A DNA stretch of 55,669 nt from Corallococcus exercitus. GTDB taxonomy: Bacteria; Myxococcota; Myxococcia; Myxococcales; Myxococcaceae. Positions within the stretch are counted from its first letter, which is position 1. The number at the start of each line of letters is the position of its first letter. The notes beneath the pieces were generated by a model that saw nothing but the letters and a program-made list of their open reading frames with translations, searched no databases and was not told the DNA's origin. Made by a program: the position numbers and the translations under genes. This document shows, piece by piece, positions 26,894 to 35,540 of the stretch. Where the stretch lies: NCBI RefSeq assembly GCF_003611585.1, contig NZ_RAVW01000006.1, positions 1 to 55,669 on the forward strand, given 5' to 3'.

Positions 26894-28375
26894 ATGGGTA
26901 TTCGCGTAGGCGTGGTGGGGGCGGGGTTGGTGGTCATGTCTTTGCTGTCGGCGGGTTGCAACGACGGGTCGCCGACAGTCGATCCGCAGGACGACCCTGT
27001 CGTCGATCCAACCGACGGAAACGAAGTTCCCACGCTCCCCCCGCCGGGTTCTCTACCGGACTCCGGCACGCCCCCTCCTGACGAAGATGGAGGGACGCCG
27101 GATGCGGGCGGAACTCCTGACGCGGGGACGACGCCGGATCCGGATGCCGGCACCGGCGAAACACCCGACGCGGGCCCGTGGCCCACGGACGCGGTGCTCG
27201 ACTACACGCGCTCGTATGGCGTCGGCAAACCCCAGAGCGTCGGCGTTGATGAGGGATTGAACCTCTGGTTCCTCGACGGCCGCCGCATCGGCGTGTTGCG
27301 CCCGGGCGACACCGCTCCCACGTGGACCACCGGCGTCGGCCAGGCGCGTGAGCCGTTTGGCCCGGAGGCGCTCGCGATGAGCTCCTCGGTCATCTGCGGC
27401 GGAGCGGCCGGACGCGCCTACGTGGGCTACACCGCCAACGAGATGAAGCGCGCCGAGGGCATCGAGCAGCGCACGTACATCCCCTGGAGGGGTGAAGCGG
27501 GCTACACGCCCGAGCGCTTCGCCGAGTACCAGAAGGGAGACCTCGACGCCGTCCGCGTCCAACCCGACGGCAGCGTCGCGCTCGAGGAGCACCTGTGGCG
27601 CACCACCGGCGCGTCGAACAAGGACCGGCAGGCGGGCATCCACAACACCAATGACTTCCACTACGAGGAGGACCGCTCCGTCCTCAACTGCGCTCGCGTG
27701 ACGCGCGGCCGCGACCGCGGCGACCTCTACATCACCACCAACCACGGCGTGACGCGCGTCCAGGGGCTCACCTACAACAGCCACCGCCACCCGGGCTGGT
27801 ACCTGTTCGAGGACGGCTCCGAGTGGGGCTCGCTGCAGTGTCCCTACATGCATGGCCTGGGCATCGCGCCGAACGGTGACGTCCTCGTCGCCAACGAGCA
27901 GATGCTCGGCGTGCTCGTGCCCAGCCCGAAGCTGGAGGAGTGGGACCGCGAGCTCACCTGGGAAGGCCCCACGCCCTGGAAGTTCAAGAGCTACAACGAG
28001 CTGATCAACGGACAGGCCACCGACGACTACTGGCGCGCCTTCGAGCAGGTCAGCTCGGGCCGCTACTACCTGGGCAGCGCGGAGTACGGCGTCTGGGCGC
28101 TGACGCCGAAGTCCCGCTCGGCGGGCAACTGGTCGAAGGTCGCGGGCCTGCCCACCAACCGCATCCTGTCGCTCAAGGCGACGGACGACGGCGCGCTCTA
28201 CATCGGCACCAACGGCGCGGGCCTCTGGCGGCTGGAGGCCGACGGCACCACGCTGGCCCAGGTGAAGGAGGTGTCCGGCCAGCGCGTCCTGCAGATGGTC
28301 TACGAGCCCACCGTGAAGCCGAGCATGCTGCTGGTCCTCACCGACCAGGGGCTCACGGTCCTCCGGGGGCCGTGA
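26894..28375 (+). CDS. Lipoprotein with Asp/Pro/Gly linker and propeller-like domain
   Basis: 493 residues from ATG 26894 with GGAGG ten bases upstream; the frame's earlier ATG at 26861 lacks support. Signal ends LLSAGC (Cys22). Residues 23-95 are a low-complexity linker rich in Pro, Asp and Gly with PDAG-type repeats, common in myxobacterial surface lipoproteins as a wall-spanning spacer. The rest has repeated GxxG-strand motifs (VGVDEGLNLWFLDG, GDLYITTNHGVTRVQG, NGDVLVANEQMLG, DGALYIGTNGAGLWRLE) resembling two-component-regulator or NHL-like propeller blades. It is divergent from the RNA-repair gene with 145 bases between them. Binding partner unknown. Confidence 0.78.
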   Translation: MGIRVGVVGAGLVVMSLLSAGCNDGSPTVDPQDDPVVDPTDGNEVPTLPPPGSLPDSGTPPPDEDGGTPDAGGTPDAGTTPDPDAGTGETPDAGPWPTDAVLDYTRSYGVGKPQSVGVDEGLNLWFLDGRRIGVLRPGDTAPTWTTGVGQAREPFGPEALAMSSSVICGGAAGRAYVGYTANEMKRAEGIEQRTYIPWRGEAGYTPERFAEYQKGDLDAVRVQPDGSVALEEHLWRTTGASNKDRQAGIHNTNDFHYEEDRSVLNCARVTRGRDRGDLYITTNHGVTRVQGLTYNSHRHPGWYLFEDGSEWGSLQCPYMHGLGIAPNGDVLVANEQMLGVLVPSPKLEEWDRELTWEGPTPWKFKSYNELINGQATDDYWRAFEQVSSGRYYLGSAEYGVWALTPKSRSAGNWSKVAGLPTNRILSLKATDDGALYIGTNGAGLWRLEADGTTLAQVKEVSGQRVLQMVYEPTVKPSMLLVLTDQGLTVLRGP

Positions 28376-28385
28376 GCCCGGGGAC

Positions 28386-29117
28386 TCAGACGAGCTTCGC
28401 CAGGGTGGGCAGCACCTGCCCGCTCTGACCCTGGACGAAGTGGTGGAAGCGCTCCGTGTTCGCGGCGGACTCGTAGTTCACGAGCCACGTGTCCCCGCGC
28501 ACGGAGCGCACCTCGTCCACGATGCCCGCCGCGGGCCACACCGCGCCGGACGTCCCCGCGGCCAGGAACACCAGCCGCGTGCCGTCCTGGCGCGTGATGA
28601 ACTCGCCGATGCGCGCCAGGTCCTGGGGGGCCAGCATCTCCCCGAACCAGACGATGTCCGGCCGCAGCCGGCCTCCACAGGCGTCGCACTTCGGCACCGT
28701 GCCCGACGGGTGCACGGTGGCGTCGGAGAAGGGCTGGCGCGAGCAGTCCGCGCACTTCGTGCGGAAGAGGTTGCCGTGCATGTCCACCACGCGCTGGCTG
28801 CCCGCCTTCGTGTGCAGGCCGTCCACGTTCTGGGTGGCCAGGAGGAAGCGGTCCCCCAGGTGCTGCTCCCAGCGCACCAGCGCGTCATGGCCCGGGTTGG
28901 GCTTCACGTCCGCCGCCCCCGCACGGCGCTGCGAATAGAAGCGCCAGACGAGCGCGGGGTTCGCCTCGAAGCCCTGTGGGGACGCCACGGCTTCCACGGG
29001 GTGGTTCTCCCACAGCCCGTTCATGCCCCGGAAGGTGGGCACCCCGCTCTCCGCGGAGACTCCGGCACCGGTGAGCACGAGCAGACGGGTTCGCGAATCC
29101 AGGACGAGCGGTTCCAC
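28386..29117 (-). CDS. cobB: Sirtuin NAD-dependent protein deacylase
   Basis: 243 residues. I use the GTG at 29117 (MEPLVLDS...) because AGGAGG stands just upstream and it gives the usual sirtuin length; the longer frame to 29204 overlaps the divergent gene. Motifs: GAGVSAESGVPTFRG (NAD binding), TQNVDGLHTKAG, catalytic HG in VDMHGNLF, and a zinc module CADC ... CDACGG. The FYSQRR segment has the Tyr-x2-Arg pair seen in class III (SIRT5/CobB-type) enzymes that remove acidic acyl groups, so desuccinylase activity is plausible. Removes acyl groups from lysine, producing O-acyl-ADP-ribose. Symbol assigned by family. Confidence 0.88.
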   Translation of the reverse strand: MEPLVLDSRTRLLVLTGAGVSAESGVPTFRGMNGLWENHPVEAVASPQGFEANPALVWRFYSQRRAGAADVKPNPGHDALVRWEQHLGDRFLLATQNVDGLHTKAGSQRVVDMHGNLFRTKCADCSRQPFSDATVHPSGTVPKCDACGGRLRPDIVWFGEMLAPQDLARIGEFITRQDGTRLVFLAAGTSGAVWPAAGIVDEVRSVRGDTWLVNYESAANTERFHHFVQGQSGQVLPTLAKLV

Positions 29118-29190
29118 ACGACCTCCTGTGCCAGCGGGCACGAGGGTTGTTAGAAGGGGCGGGACGGACTTCCTGACAGAGGACCCCATC

Positions 29191-29685
29191 ATGGCCGAAG
29201 TCACCCTGGATCTGCGCGGTCAGCCCAAGACCGAGGCATACGCCGAGCTGAAGACGCACGCGCTCGCCATTCTCGAAGGCGTGGATGACGACATCTGCGC
29301 GATGGCGACGATGAGCTGCCTGCTGCACAACGCCTTCGGCCACCTGTGGACGGGCTTCTACCGGGTGGTGACGCCCGGGAAGCTGCTGCGCGTGGGCCCC
29401 TACCAGGGGACGCTCGGGTGCCTGGAGATCACCTTCGGCAAGGGCGTGTGCGGCACGTCCGCGGCGAAGGGAGAGACGGTGGTGGTGCCGGACGTGCACG
29501 CCTTCCCGGGCCACATCACCTGCGACGGGCGCTCCGCGTCGGAGATCGTCGTGCCGGTGTACGGGCGCAACCGTGAGCTGCTCGCGGTGCTCGACATCGA
29601 CTCCGAGCACAAGAACACCTTCGACGACGTGGACCGCGCGGCGCTGGAGGACCTGATGTCCTGGTTCCAGCACCGCGCGTCCTGA
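29191..29685 (+). CDS. msrC: Free methionine-(R)-sulfoxide reductase, GAF domain
   Basis: 164 residues, a single GAF fold. The three Cys of the family are present: Cys77 (GTLGCLE), Cys87 (KGVCGTS) and Cys111 (HITCDGR), with the same 10 and 24 residue spacings as Cys84, Cys94 and Cys118 of E. coli fRMsr; a disulphide relay on the last of these reduces free methionine-R-sulfoxide using thioredoxin. ATG 29191 has AGAGGA at useful spacing. It is divergent from the sirtuin by 73 bases and may share a regulatory region with it. Confidence 0.92.
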   Translation: MAEVTLDLRGQPKTEAYAELKTHALAILEGVDDDICAMATMSCLLHNAFGHLWTGFYRVVTPGKLLRVGPYQGTLGCLEITFGKGVCGTSAAKGETVVVPDVHAFPGHITCDGRSASEIVVPVYGRNRELLAVLDIDSEHKNTFDDVDRAALEDLMSWFQHRAS

Positions 29686-29703
29686 GTCGTCGCCGCGCGG
29701 CGT

Positions 29704-30621
29704 TCAGCGCTTCGCGAGGCGGGCGTAGGCCACGGCCAGCGCCCCCGCGAAGCGGGCGTTGTTCTCCAGCAGCGCCAGGTTCGTCTTGAGGGTCTTGCCG
29801 CCGGTGCGCCGGGCCATCTCGCCCAGGAGGAACGGCGTCACGGCCTTGCCGCGCACGCCCTGGCGGTCCGCGTCCGCCAGCGCCGACGCGATGTGCAGCT
29901 CCACGTCGTTGCGGCCCAGCGCGGCCTCCGCCGGAGGCGGCACGGTGTAGAGCACCCCGCCCTGCCCCAGCATGTCGAAGCGAGCGTGGGCGATGCGCGC
30001 GGCGGTCTCCGCGTCATCCGCGCGGTGCTCCAGGGAGAGGCCGGACTCGCGGCTGTAGAAGGACGGCAGCTCGTTCGTGCCCACGCCGATGACGGGCACG
30101 CCCGCCGTCTCCAGCAGCTCCATCGTCTTGGGCAGGTCCAGCACGGACTTGGCGCCCGCGCACACCACGGCGACGGGGTAGCGGGACAGCGCCGCGATGT
30201 CCTGGGAGATGTCCCAGTGCTCGGAGGCGCCCCGGTGCACGCCGCCGATGCCGCCGGTGGAGAAGACGCGGATGCCCGCCGCCGCGGCCAGCTCGCACGT
30301 GGCGCTCACGGTGGTGCCGCCGCTGGCGCGGGTGGCCATCGCCACGGCCAGGTCGCGCGAACCCAGCTTGAGGAGCTTCTCCTTGCCCTCGGCCAGCCGG
30401 CGCATCGCGGCGTCCTCCAGGCCAATCCACACCTCGCCGTCCACGATGGCGATGGGCGCGGGCACGGCGCCAGCGCGGCGGATGGCCTCCTCGCACGCGC
30501 GAGCGGCGGCCAGGTTGTCGGGATACGGCAGGCCCTGCGCGACGACGCTCGTCTCCAGCGCCACCAGCGGCTGCCCGGAGTCCTTCGCGCGCCGCACCTC
30601 GTCCGAATAGCGGAAGTCCAT
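29704..30621 (-). CDS. psuG: Pseudouridine-5'-phosphate glycosidase
   Basis: 305 residues, standard length. Signatures: LETSVVAQGLPYPDN, the glycine-rich SRDLAVAMATRASGGTTVSAT, FSTGGIGGVHRGA, and VCAGAKSVLDLPKTME, where the lysine of the active site falls. It cleaves pseudouridine 5'-phosphate to uracil and ribose 5-phosphate, part of RNA-derived nucleoside salvage, usually with a PsuK kinase; no psuK is adjacent. ATG 30621 starts MDFRYSDEVR; no clear ribosome binding site. The plus gene to the right is divergent. Confidence 0.93.
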   Translation of the reverse strand: MDFRYSDEVRRAKDSGQPLVALETSVVAQGLPYPDNLAAARACEEAIRRAGAVPAPIAIVDGEVWIGLEDAAMRRLAEGKEKLLKLGSRDLAVAMATRASGGTTVSATCELAAAAGIRVFSTGGIGGVHRGASEHWDISQDIAALSRYPVAVVCAGAKSVLDLPKTMELLETAGVPVIGVGTNELPSFYSRESGLSLEHRADDAETAARIAHARFDMLGQGGVLYTVPPPAEAALGRNDVELHIASALADADRQGVRGKAVTPFLLGEMARRTGGKTLKTNLALLENNARFAGALAVAYARLAKR

Positions 30622-30794
30622 GGGCGGGCATTTACGCCATGGGCGGGGCGGCCGGACAAGCACGGGCGTGGGGAAACGTCCGCGTGACGTCGCCCGGGCG
30701 GAGCACCGCGCGTGCGGGTCGGCTGCCGTGGATGCGGCACGGGGCTGTCTGTTCGTTGCAGCTCCGTCGGTTGCATCCGGACTCGCGGCGCCCT

Positions 30795-31733
30795 ATGCCC
30801 CGCCGCGTGAGCACCTCGTCGCCCGCGGTCGCAGCGCCTGCCCGTCTCCTCTCCGCCTCCGACGTCGCGATGATCGCCGTAGTGGTCGTCTGGGGAACGA
30901 ACTACACCCTCGTGAAGGACGCGCTGGACGGCATGCCGCCCCGGGCCTTCATGTCGCTGCGCTTCGGACTCGCGGCAATCGCGATGGGGCTCGTGTTGTT
31001 CGCGGTGGAAGGCCACAAGCCGATGCCGTGGAAGACGTTCCTGCGGCTCACCGCGCTGGGGTTCGTGGGCAACACGCTGTACCAGCTGTTCTTCATTGAA
31101 GGGCTCGCGCGGACCACGGCGGCCAACAGCGGAATGCTCACGGCGGTGAGCCCGGTGGTGACGGCGGCGCTGGGCGCGGCGCTCGGCATCGAGCGGCTGC
31201 GGCGCCCGGTCGTCGCGGGGCTCTCCCTCGCGGTGGTGGGAATGCTGCTCGTGGTCGGAGCGCGGGGCCCGAACCTGGGCGCGGCGACGTGGACGGGCGA
31301 CGCGCTGATTGTCTGCAGCTCGCTGTGCTGGGCCATCTACACGGTGGGCACGCGCGCGGTGGGCACGGACGTGTCCGCGCTGCGCGTCACCGCCATCACC
31401 ATGCTCACGGGGGCCCCGGGCGTGGTGCTTGCCGGAGCCTCCCAGGTCATCGCGCTGGACACGTCGCGCGTGAGCGCCGCGGGCTGGATCGCCCTCGTGT
31501 ACTCGGCGCTGGTGCCGCTGGTGCTCGCGTACTTCGTGTGGTTCCGAAGCGTGCAGCAGGTGGGCACCAACCGCACGACGCTCTACGGAACGGGCATCCC
31601 CGTGGTCGCCGCCCTCACCGCCTGGGCGATTCGCGGCGAGCGCCCCACCCTGTTCCAGATCCTCGGCGCGGCGCTCATCCTCGCGGGCGTGCTGATCAGC
31701 CGCCGCAAGGACACCGCGGTCACGAAGGCCTGA
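30795..31733 (+). CDS. EamA-family (DMT) transporter
   Basis: 312 residues with about ten hydrophobic segments in two similar halves, the EamA/drug-metabolite-transporter pattern (VVVVWGTNYTLVKDAL in the first and CSSLCWAIYTVGTRAV in the second are the two repeat starts). Start ATG 30795 gives MPRRVSTSSPAVAAP before the first helix; the longer frame runs into the psuG promoter. It is a single gene between the divergent psuG and a convergent regulator. Substrate cannot be told from sequence; relatives export amino acids or metabolites. Confidence 0.85.
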   Translation: MPRRVSTSSPAVAAPARLLSASDVAMIAVVVVWGTNYTLVKDALDGMPPRAFMSLRFGLAAIAMGLVLFAVEGHKPMPWKTFLRLTALGFVGNTLYQLFFIEGLARTTAANSGMLTAVSPVVTAALGAALGIERLRRPVVAGLSLAVVGMLLVVGARGPNLGAATWTGDALIVCSSLCWAIYTVGTRAVGTDVSALRVTAITMLTGAPGVVLAGASQVIALDTSRVSAAGWIALVYSALVPLVLAYFVWFRSVQQVGTNRTTLYGTGIPVVAALTAWAIRGERPTLFQILGAALILAGVLISRRKDTAVTKA

Positions 31734-31739
31734 CACCGC

Positions 31740-33476
31740 TCAGCCGCGAGTCCCCCGCTCCAGCGTCAGCCCGTACTCCTCCATCTTCCGGTCGAGCGTG
31801 GGCCGGCTGATGCCCAGGAGCTCCGCCGCGCGGACCTTCTTCCAGCCGGACTCGCGAAGCGCCTCCGCGATGGCGTCGCGCTCCAGGCGGGCCACCTTCT
31901 CCTGCAACGTGCGAGGCGCCTGCCCCACCGCGCCCTCGCGCACCTCCGGAGGCAGCTGCGGGATGCCCACGTGGCCCGCCGCGTACACGCGCCCCAGCCG
32001 CTCCGCCACCAGCTCCAGCTCGCGCACGTTCTGCGGCCACGGATACTCCGCCAGCAGGCGCCGGGCCTCCGGTCCCAGCACCGGTGCCTCCCGCCCTCCC
32101 TGCCGGGCGCCACGCAGCGCGAAGTGCTCCAGCAGTACCGGCACGTCGCCCCGCCGCTCGCGGAGTGGAGGTACCTCCAGCTCGAAGCCCGCCAGTCCCC
32201 GGGCCAGCGCCGCGTCGAACTCTCCCCGGGACGCGAGCCGAGACACCGGCGAAGCACTGGTGGCGACGATCCGCACGTCCACGGGCTCCTCGCCGCCCTG
32301 CCGCGCCGGAGCCGCGCGCCGGGCCAGCATCCGCGCCAGTCGCTCCGCCGCGGGCCGGGGAAGCGCCTCCACGTGGCGCAGGAGCAGCGTGCCCGCGTCC
32401 GCGCGCAGCACCGCGGACGTCACCGGAAGCTGGCCGGGAGCGCCCGCACGGCCGAAGAGCGCCACCTCCACCGCCTCCAGGGACTGCCGGCACTCCACCG
32501 TCACCCACGGCCCCAGCGCGCGCGGAGACCGTCCATGGAGGAAGTGCGCCAGCAGCGCCTTGCCCGTGCCCGGCTCGCCGTACAGCACCACCGGGGCGGC
32601 ACTGCCCGCCGCGCGCCGAGCCTCCTCCACCACGCCCCGGAACGCCCGCGAGGTCCCCAGCGGCGTCACCCAGGGCATCTCCGCCGCCTCCGCCTCGACG
32701 CGCGAGCGCACCGCCGTATAGGCCTCGCCACCCAGCCGTCCCAGCGATGCGAGCAACTGGCCCTCGCCCTCCGTGAACGGCGACTCCTCGCGCTCCACGT
32801 ACAGCACGCCAAAGGGCATCCCGCCCGAGGCCACCAGCGGCGAGCACAGCGCCGTGTCCGTCCGCCCCAGCTCCTTGCGCTCCAGCGCCGCCTGCACCAG
32901 CGCGCGAGGCACCTCCACGGACGCCGCGCCGGACACCGCCGCCGTGCGAAGTCCCTCCGGTCCGCTCAACAGCGCCGCCGCGCGGTCCGCGTTGAGCGCG
33001 TGCGCCGTCTCCTCGGACAGCCGCCGCAGCACCATCGCCTCGCTGGTGGCCCCCAGGAGCGCCGTCCCCGCCGAGTACATCGCCGCGGCCGCGCCCACGT
33101 GCGGCAGCACCTCCTCGATGGGGACGTGCTGCGGCTCCGAGGCGGGCGCGCCGGAGGGCTCGTCGACGATGGACACCGGCGGCGGCTCGTACACCGCGAT
33201 GGTGGCGCCCACGCGCATCCGGTCACCCGGCCGCAGCACCGCCTCTTCCTGGAGCGCCAGCCGCTGCCCGTTGAGCAGCGTGCCGTTGGTGGAGCCCAGA
33301 TCGCGCAGCCGCACCTGGCCCGCGATGGTGTCCAGGAACAGCTGCGCGTGGCGCCGCGACACCTGGTCGTCTTCCAGCGGGATGTCGCAGGAGGGACTGC
33401 GTCCGAGGGTCAGCTGGGAGACGACCTCGTACCGGCGCCCCGCGGACGGGCCCGTGAGCAGCAGGAGTGCCGGCAT
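31740..33476 (-). CDS. FHA-GAF-AAA+ regulator of NtrC type with degenerate ATPase
   Basis: 578 residues: N-terminal FHA (about 22-95, LGRSPSCDIPLEDDQVSRRHAQ, STNGTLLNG), a GAF-like domain (about 130-260), an NtrC-type AAA+ domain (about 275-455) and a Fis-type HTH (545-567, KVRAAELLGISRPTLDRKM). Walker A GEPGTGK (300-306) and LREERRGD-type sensor region are present, but the sigma-54-contacting GAFTGA loop after LFG (340-342) is gone and the Walker B GTLFLDE is GTLLLRH (362-368), losing both acids. So ATP-driven remodelling of sigma-54 polymerase is unlikely; it may bind DNA and phosphothreonine partners only. Ends 7 bases from a convergent gene. Confidence 0.85.
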   Translation of the reverse strand: MPALLLLTGPSAGRRYEVVSQLTLGRSPSCDIPLEDDQVSRRHAQLFLDTIAGQVRLRDLGSTNGTLLNGQRLALQEEAVLRPGDRMRVGATIAVYEPPPVSIVDEPSGAPASEPQHVPIEEVLPHVGAAAAMYSAGTALLGATSEAMVLRRLSEETAHALNADRAAALLSGPEGLRTAAVSGAASVEVPRALVQAALERKELGRTDTALCSPLVASGGMPFGVLYVEREESPFTEGEGQLLASLGRLGGEAYTAVRSRVEAEAAEMPWVTPLGTSRAFRGVVEEARRAAGSAAPVVLYGEPGTGKALLAHFLHGRSPRALGPWVTVECRQSLEAVEVALFGRAGAPGQLPVTSAVLRADAGTLLLRHVEALPRPAAERLARMLARRAAPARQGGEEPVDVRIVATSASPVSRLASRGEFDAALARGLAGFELEVPPLRERRGDVPVLLEHFALRGARQGGREAPVLGPEARRLLAEYPWPQNVRELELVAERLGRVYAAGHVGIPQLPPEVREGAVGQAPRTLQEKVARLERDAIAEALRESGWKKVRAAELLGISRPTLDRKMEEYGLTLERGTRG

Positions 33477-33542
33477 GCGGACGCGGAGCCTAGCAGCGCC
33501 CCTCGGGGCACCCGCAAGACGCGTTGGGTTGGACGCGCGGCG

Positions 33543-34718
33543 CTACATCGGGCGTTCGGCGGTCAAAAGACTCCGCAGTTCGGACTCGTTGAGCGCGCGG
33601 CCCTCCCGGGCGATGGCCAGGGCGTTGATCTGCTTCTCCTCCACCTCCACGTGGGCGCCCTTGCGCCACTCCGTGGTGTGCACCGCGCCATCCACCAGCC
33701 GGCCCACGACGGAACCCTCGTCCCGGGCCACCGCCTCGAGCCACAGGTTCTCCACCACCACCTCGCCCTCCGGGTGCGTCTCGAAGGGGGCCCGAACCAG
33801 GAACGTCAGGGGCTCCATCAACCCCTTGCGCTGGAAGCGCGCCAGGAACGCGGGCAAGAGCGCCTGCGCCTCCTCGTGCATGGCCTTTGTCTGCTCGGCC
33901 GGCTCCTTGGCGAAGCGCTCCCGGTACGTCGCCAGCAGCTCCGCCGTATTGTGCCGGCCCAGCGGCGACACCACCGTGAGGAACAGCCCCTCGTGGCCCT
34001 CGAAGGCGTCCAGCGGCACGCCCAGCAGGTTCGCGCGGGCCTCCTCGGAGGGGACCATGGTGAAGCTCTGGCCCTCGCTGGTGGACACCTCCGAGCGCAG
34101 CGCCGGCCCCTGCGCGAACGCCAGGTCCGTGCACAGCTCGTGGAGGAAGCTCTCCGCGGCCAGCAGGTCGCCCTCGCCCAGGTGGAAGATCTCCACGTCG
34201 CGCGCGCCGAACTTCTCCATCCCGTGCGAGTGCACCCACAGCGGCGTGTCCCCCTCCGCCAGCTCGATGGCATGCAGGTGCACGTGGTCGCGGATGTCGA
34301 AGTCCAGCTCCGTGATCTCGACGACGTCCTCGGGCTCGTGCAGCTTGAACGCCGTCAGGTCCACGAGCACGCCCGGCGCCTGCTCCATCAGCGTGCGCAC
34401 GGTCCACAGCGCCTCGAAGACGGGCAGCGTGGGCTGCGCGCCGCCCGGCTCCAGGAGGAACGCGTAGCAGGCCTGCGACTTCTCCACGCGCGCGAAGGCC
34501 TCCGGGCTGCCGCTGAACAGCTCCTGGCTGACGCGCGGCCGGCCATCGGACAGGGGCTTGAGCACCACCTTCACCTCCGAGCCGTCCGCCCGCACGGTGA
34601 AGCCCCAGTCGCCCTCGTGCGGCACGAACTCCACCTCGTCCGTGGCGAACGCCGCGCGCAGCGCGTCCAGGGACGGCGGCACGGGCTGCTCGGTGGCCAG
34701 GACGTAGACCTCCTTCAC
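33543..34718 (-). CDS. DUF4026/DUF2314-like protein
   Basis: 391 residues. The start is GTG 34718, whose last bases overlap the TGA of the upstream kinase gene (GTGA), so translation is probably coupled. The C-terminal about 90 residues (VENLWLEAVARDEGSVVGRLVDGAVHTTEWRKGAHVEVE in outline) follow the DUF2314 plan; the middle contains HVHLHAIELAEG and WVHSHGMEKFGARDVEIFHLG, reminiscent of DUF4026 proteins that carry the same C-terminal piece. No signal peptide. Function unknown; the family assignment is by pattern and moderate. Confidence 0.7.
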   Translation of the reverse strand: MKEVYVLATEQPVPPSLDALRAAFATDEVEFVPHEGDWGFTVRADGSEVKVVLKPLSDGRPRVSQELFSGSPEAFARVEKSQACYAFLLEPGGAQPTLPVFEALWTVRTLMEQAPGVLVDLTAFKLHEPEDVVEITELDFDIRDHVHLHAIELAEGDTPLWVHSHGMEKFGARDVEIFHLGEGDLLAAESFLHELCTDLAFAQGPALRSEVSTSEGQSFTMVPSEEARANLLGVPLDAFEGHEGLFLTVVSPLGRHNTAELLATYRERFAKEPAEQTKAMHEEAQALLPAFLARFQRKGLMEPLTFLVRAPFETHPEGEVVVENLWLEAVARDEGSVVGRLVDGAVHTTEWRKGAHVEVEEKQINALAIAREGRALNESELRSLLTAERPM

Positions 34719-35329
34719 AGGTGCTTCTCGATTTGCCGGAAGAGATCCACGCGGTCCACCAGGTCGGTGAGGTAGTCCAGCTTGTCCGTCCCCAGCACCA
34801 GCACCGGCGACAGCGAGTAGCCCCCGAACCACTCTTCGTAGAGGGCGTTGAGGCGCTTGAGGTACGCGGTCGGGATGTCCTTCTCCATGGCGCGCCCGCG
34901 CAGGCGGATGCGCTCCTTCAGGGTGACCACCGGGCAGCGCAGGTAGATCATCAGGTCGGGCGGCCGGAGCGACTGGGAGATGGTCTGGTACAACTCCCAG
35001 TACGTGGACCAGTCGCGCTTGTCGATGAGCCGCTGGCGGTGGAGGTTCTTGGCGAAGATTTCCGCGTCCTCATAGAGCGTCCGGTCCTGGAGCACGGTGC
35101 CGGGCGTCCGCTCCAGTTCCCGGTGCAGGCGGAACTTGTGCGTCAGGAAGAAGAGCTGCGAGCGGAACGCCCACGTCTTCATGTCCTTGTAGAAATCCGC
35201 GAGGTAGGGGTTCTGGTCATTGGGCTCGAAGGACGGCGTGAGGCCGTACTTCCGGCACAGGAAGGACGTGAGCTCCGTCTTTCCGGCCCCGATGTTGCCC
35301 GCGATGGCGATGAACTTTTTCCTGGCCAC
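34715..35329 (-). CDS. Deoxynucleoside kinase (deoxyadenosine/deoxyguanosine kinase family)
   Basis: 204 residues from GTG 35329 (MARKKFIAIAGNIG); ATG 35362 would add eleven residues and is the alternative. P-loop GNIGAGKT (11-18), the dNK/TK2-like family signature QDRTLYEDAEIFAKN with the DR pair that contacts the substrate 3'-OH, and a lid region RLRGRAMEKDIP with the Arg cluster. It phosphorylates a deoxynucleoside for salvage; base preference is not readable here. The gene lies upstream of and overlaps a DUF2314-like gene, so the pair is an operon. Confidence 0.88.
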   Translation of the reverse strand: MARKKFIAIAGNIGAGKTELTSFLCRKYGLTPSFEPNDQNPYLADFYKDMKTWAFRSQLFFLTHKFRLHRELERTPGTVLQDRTLYEDAEIFAKNLHRQRLIDKRDWSTYWELYQTISQSLRPPDLMIYLRCPVVTLKERIRLRGRAMEKDIPTAYLKRLNALYEEWFGGYSLSPVLVLGTDKLDYLTDLVDRVDLFRQIEKHL

Positions 35330-35540
35330 GCCACCCTTGCTTGTAACCCCAGCGAGCGGCATTCACCAGAAACAATGGCGAGGGGAGCCATGGTAGATAA
35401 AGTGCATGCCCCCGCCCCGTTGCGCACGCCCAGGAGCCCGTGCCGGCGCCCCCGCCGAGCCGCCTGGCTGCCCGACCGGTGAGCGGCACCCCCGGGGCCC
35501 GTCCGGCGCTCAAGCCACCCGGTAGGAGAAAAGGCGACGC

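Noticed and set aside
27053-27853. Minus-strand reading frame of 266 residues
   Set aside because: Lies within the propeller lipoprotein gene and has shadow composition.
31971-34775. 934-residue plus-strand reading frame
   Set aside because: Antisense to the FHA regulator and the DUF2314-like gene; Arg/His-rich nonsense composition.
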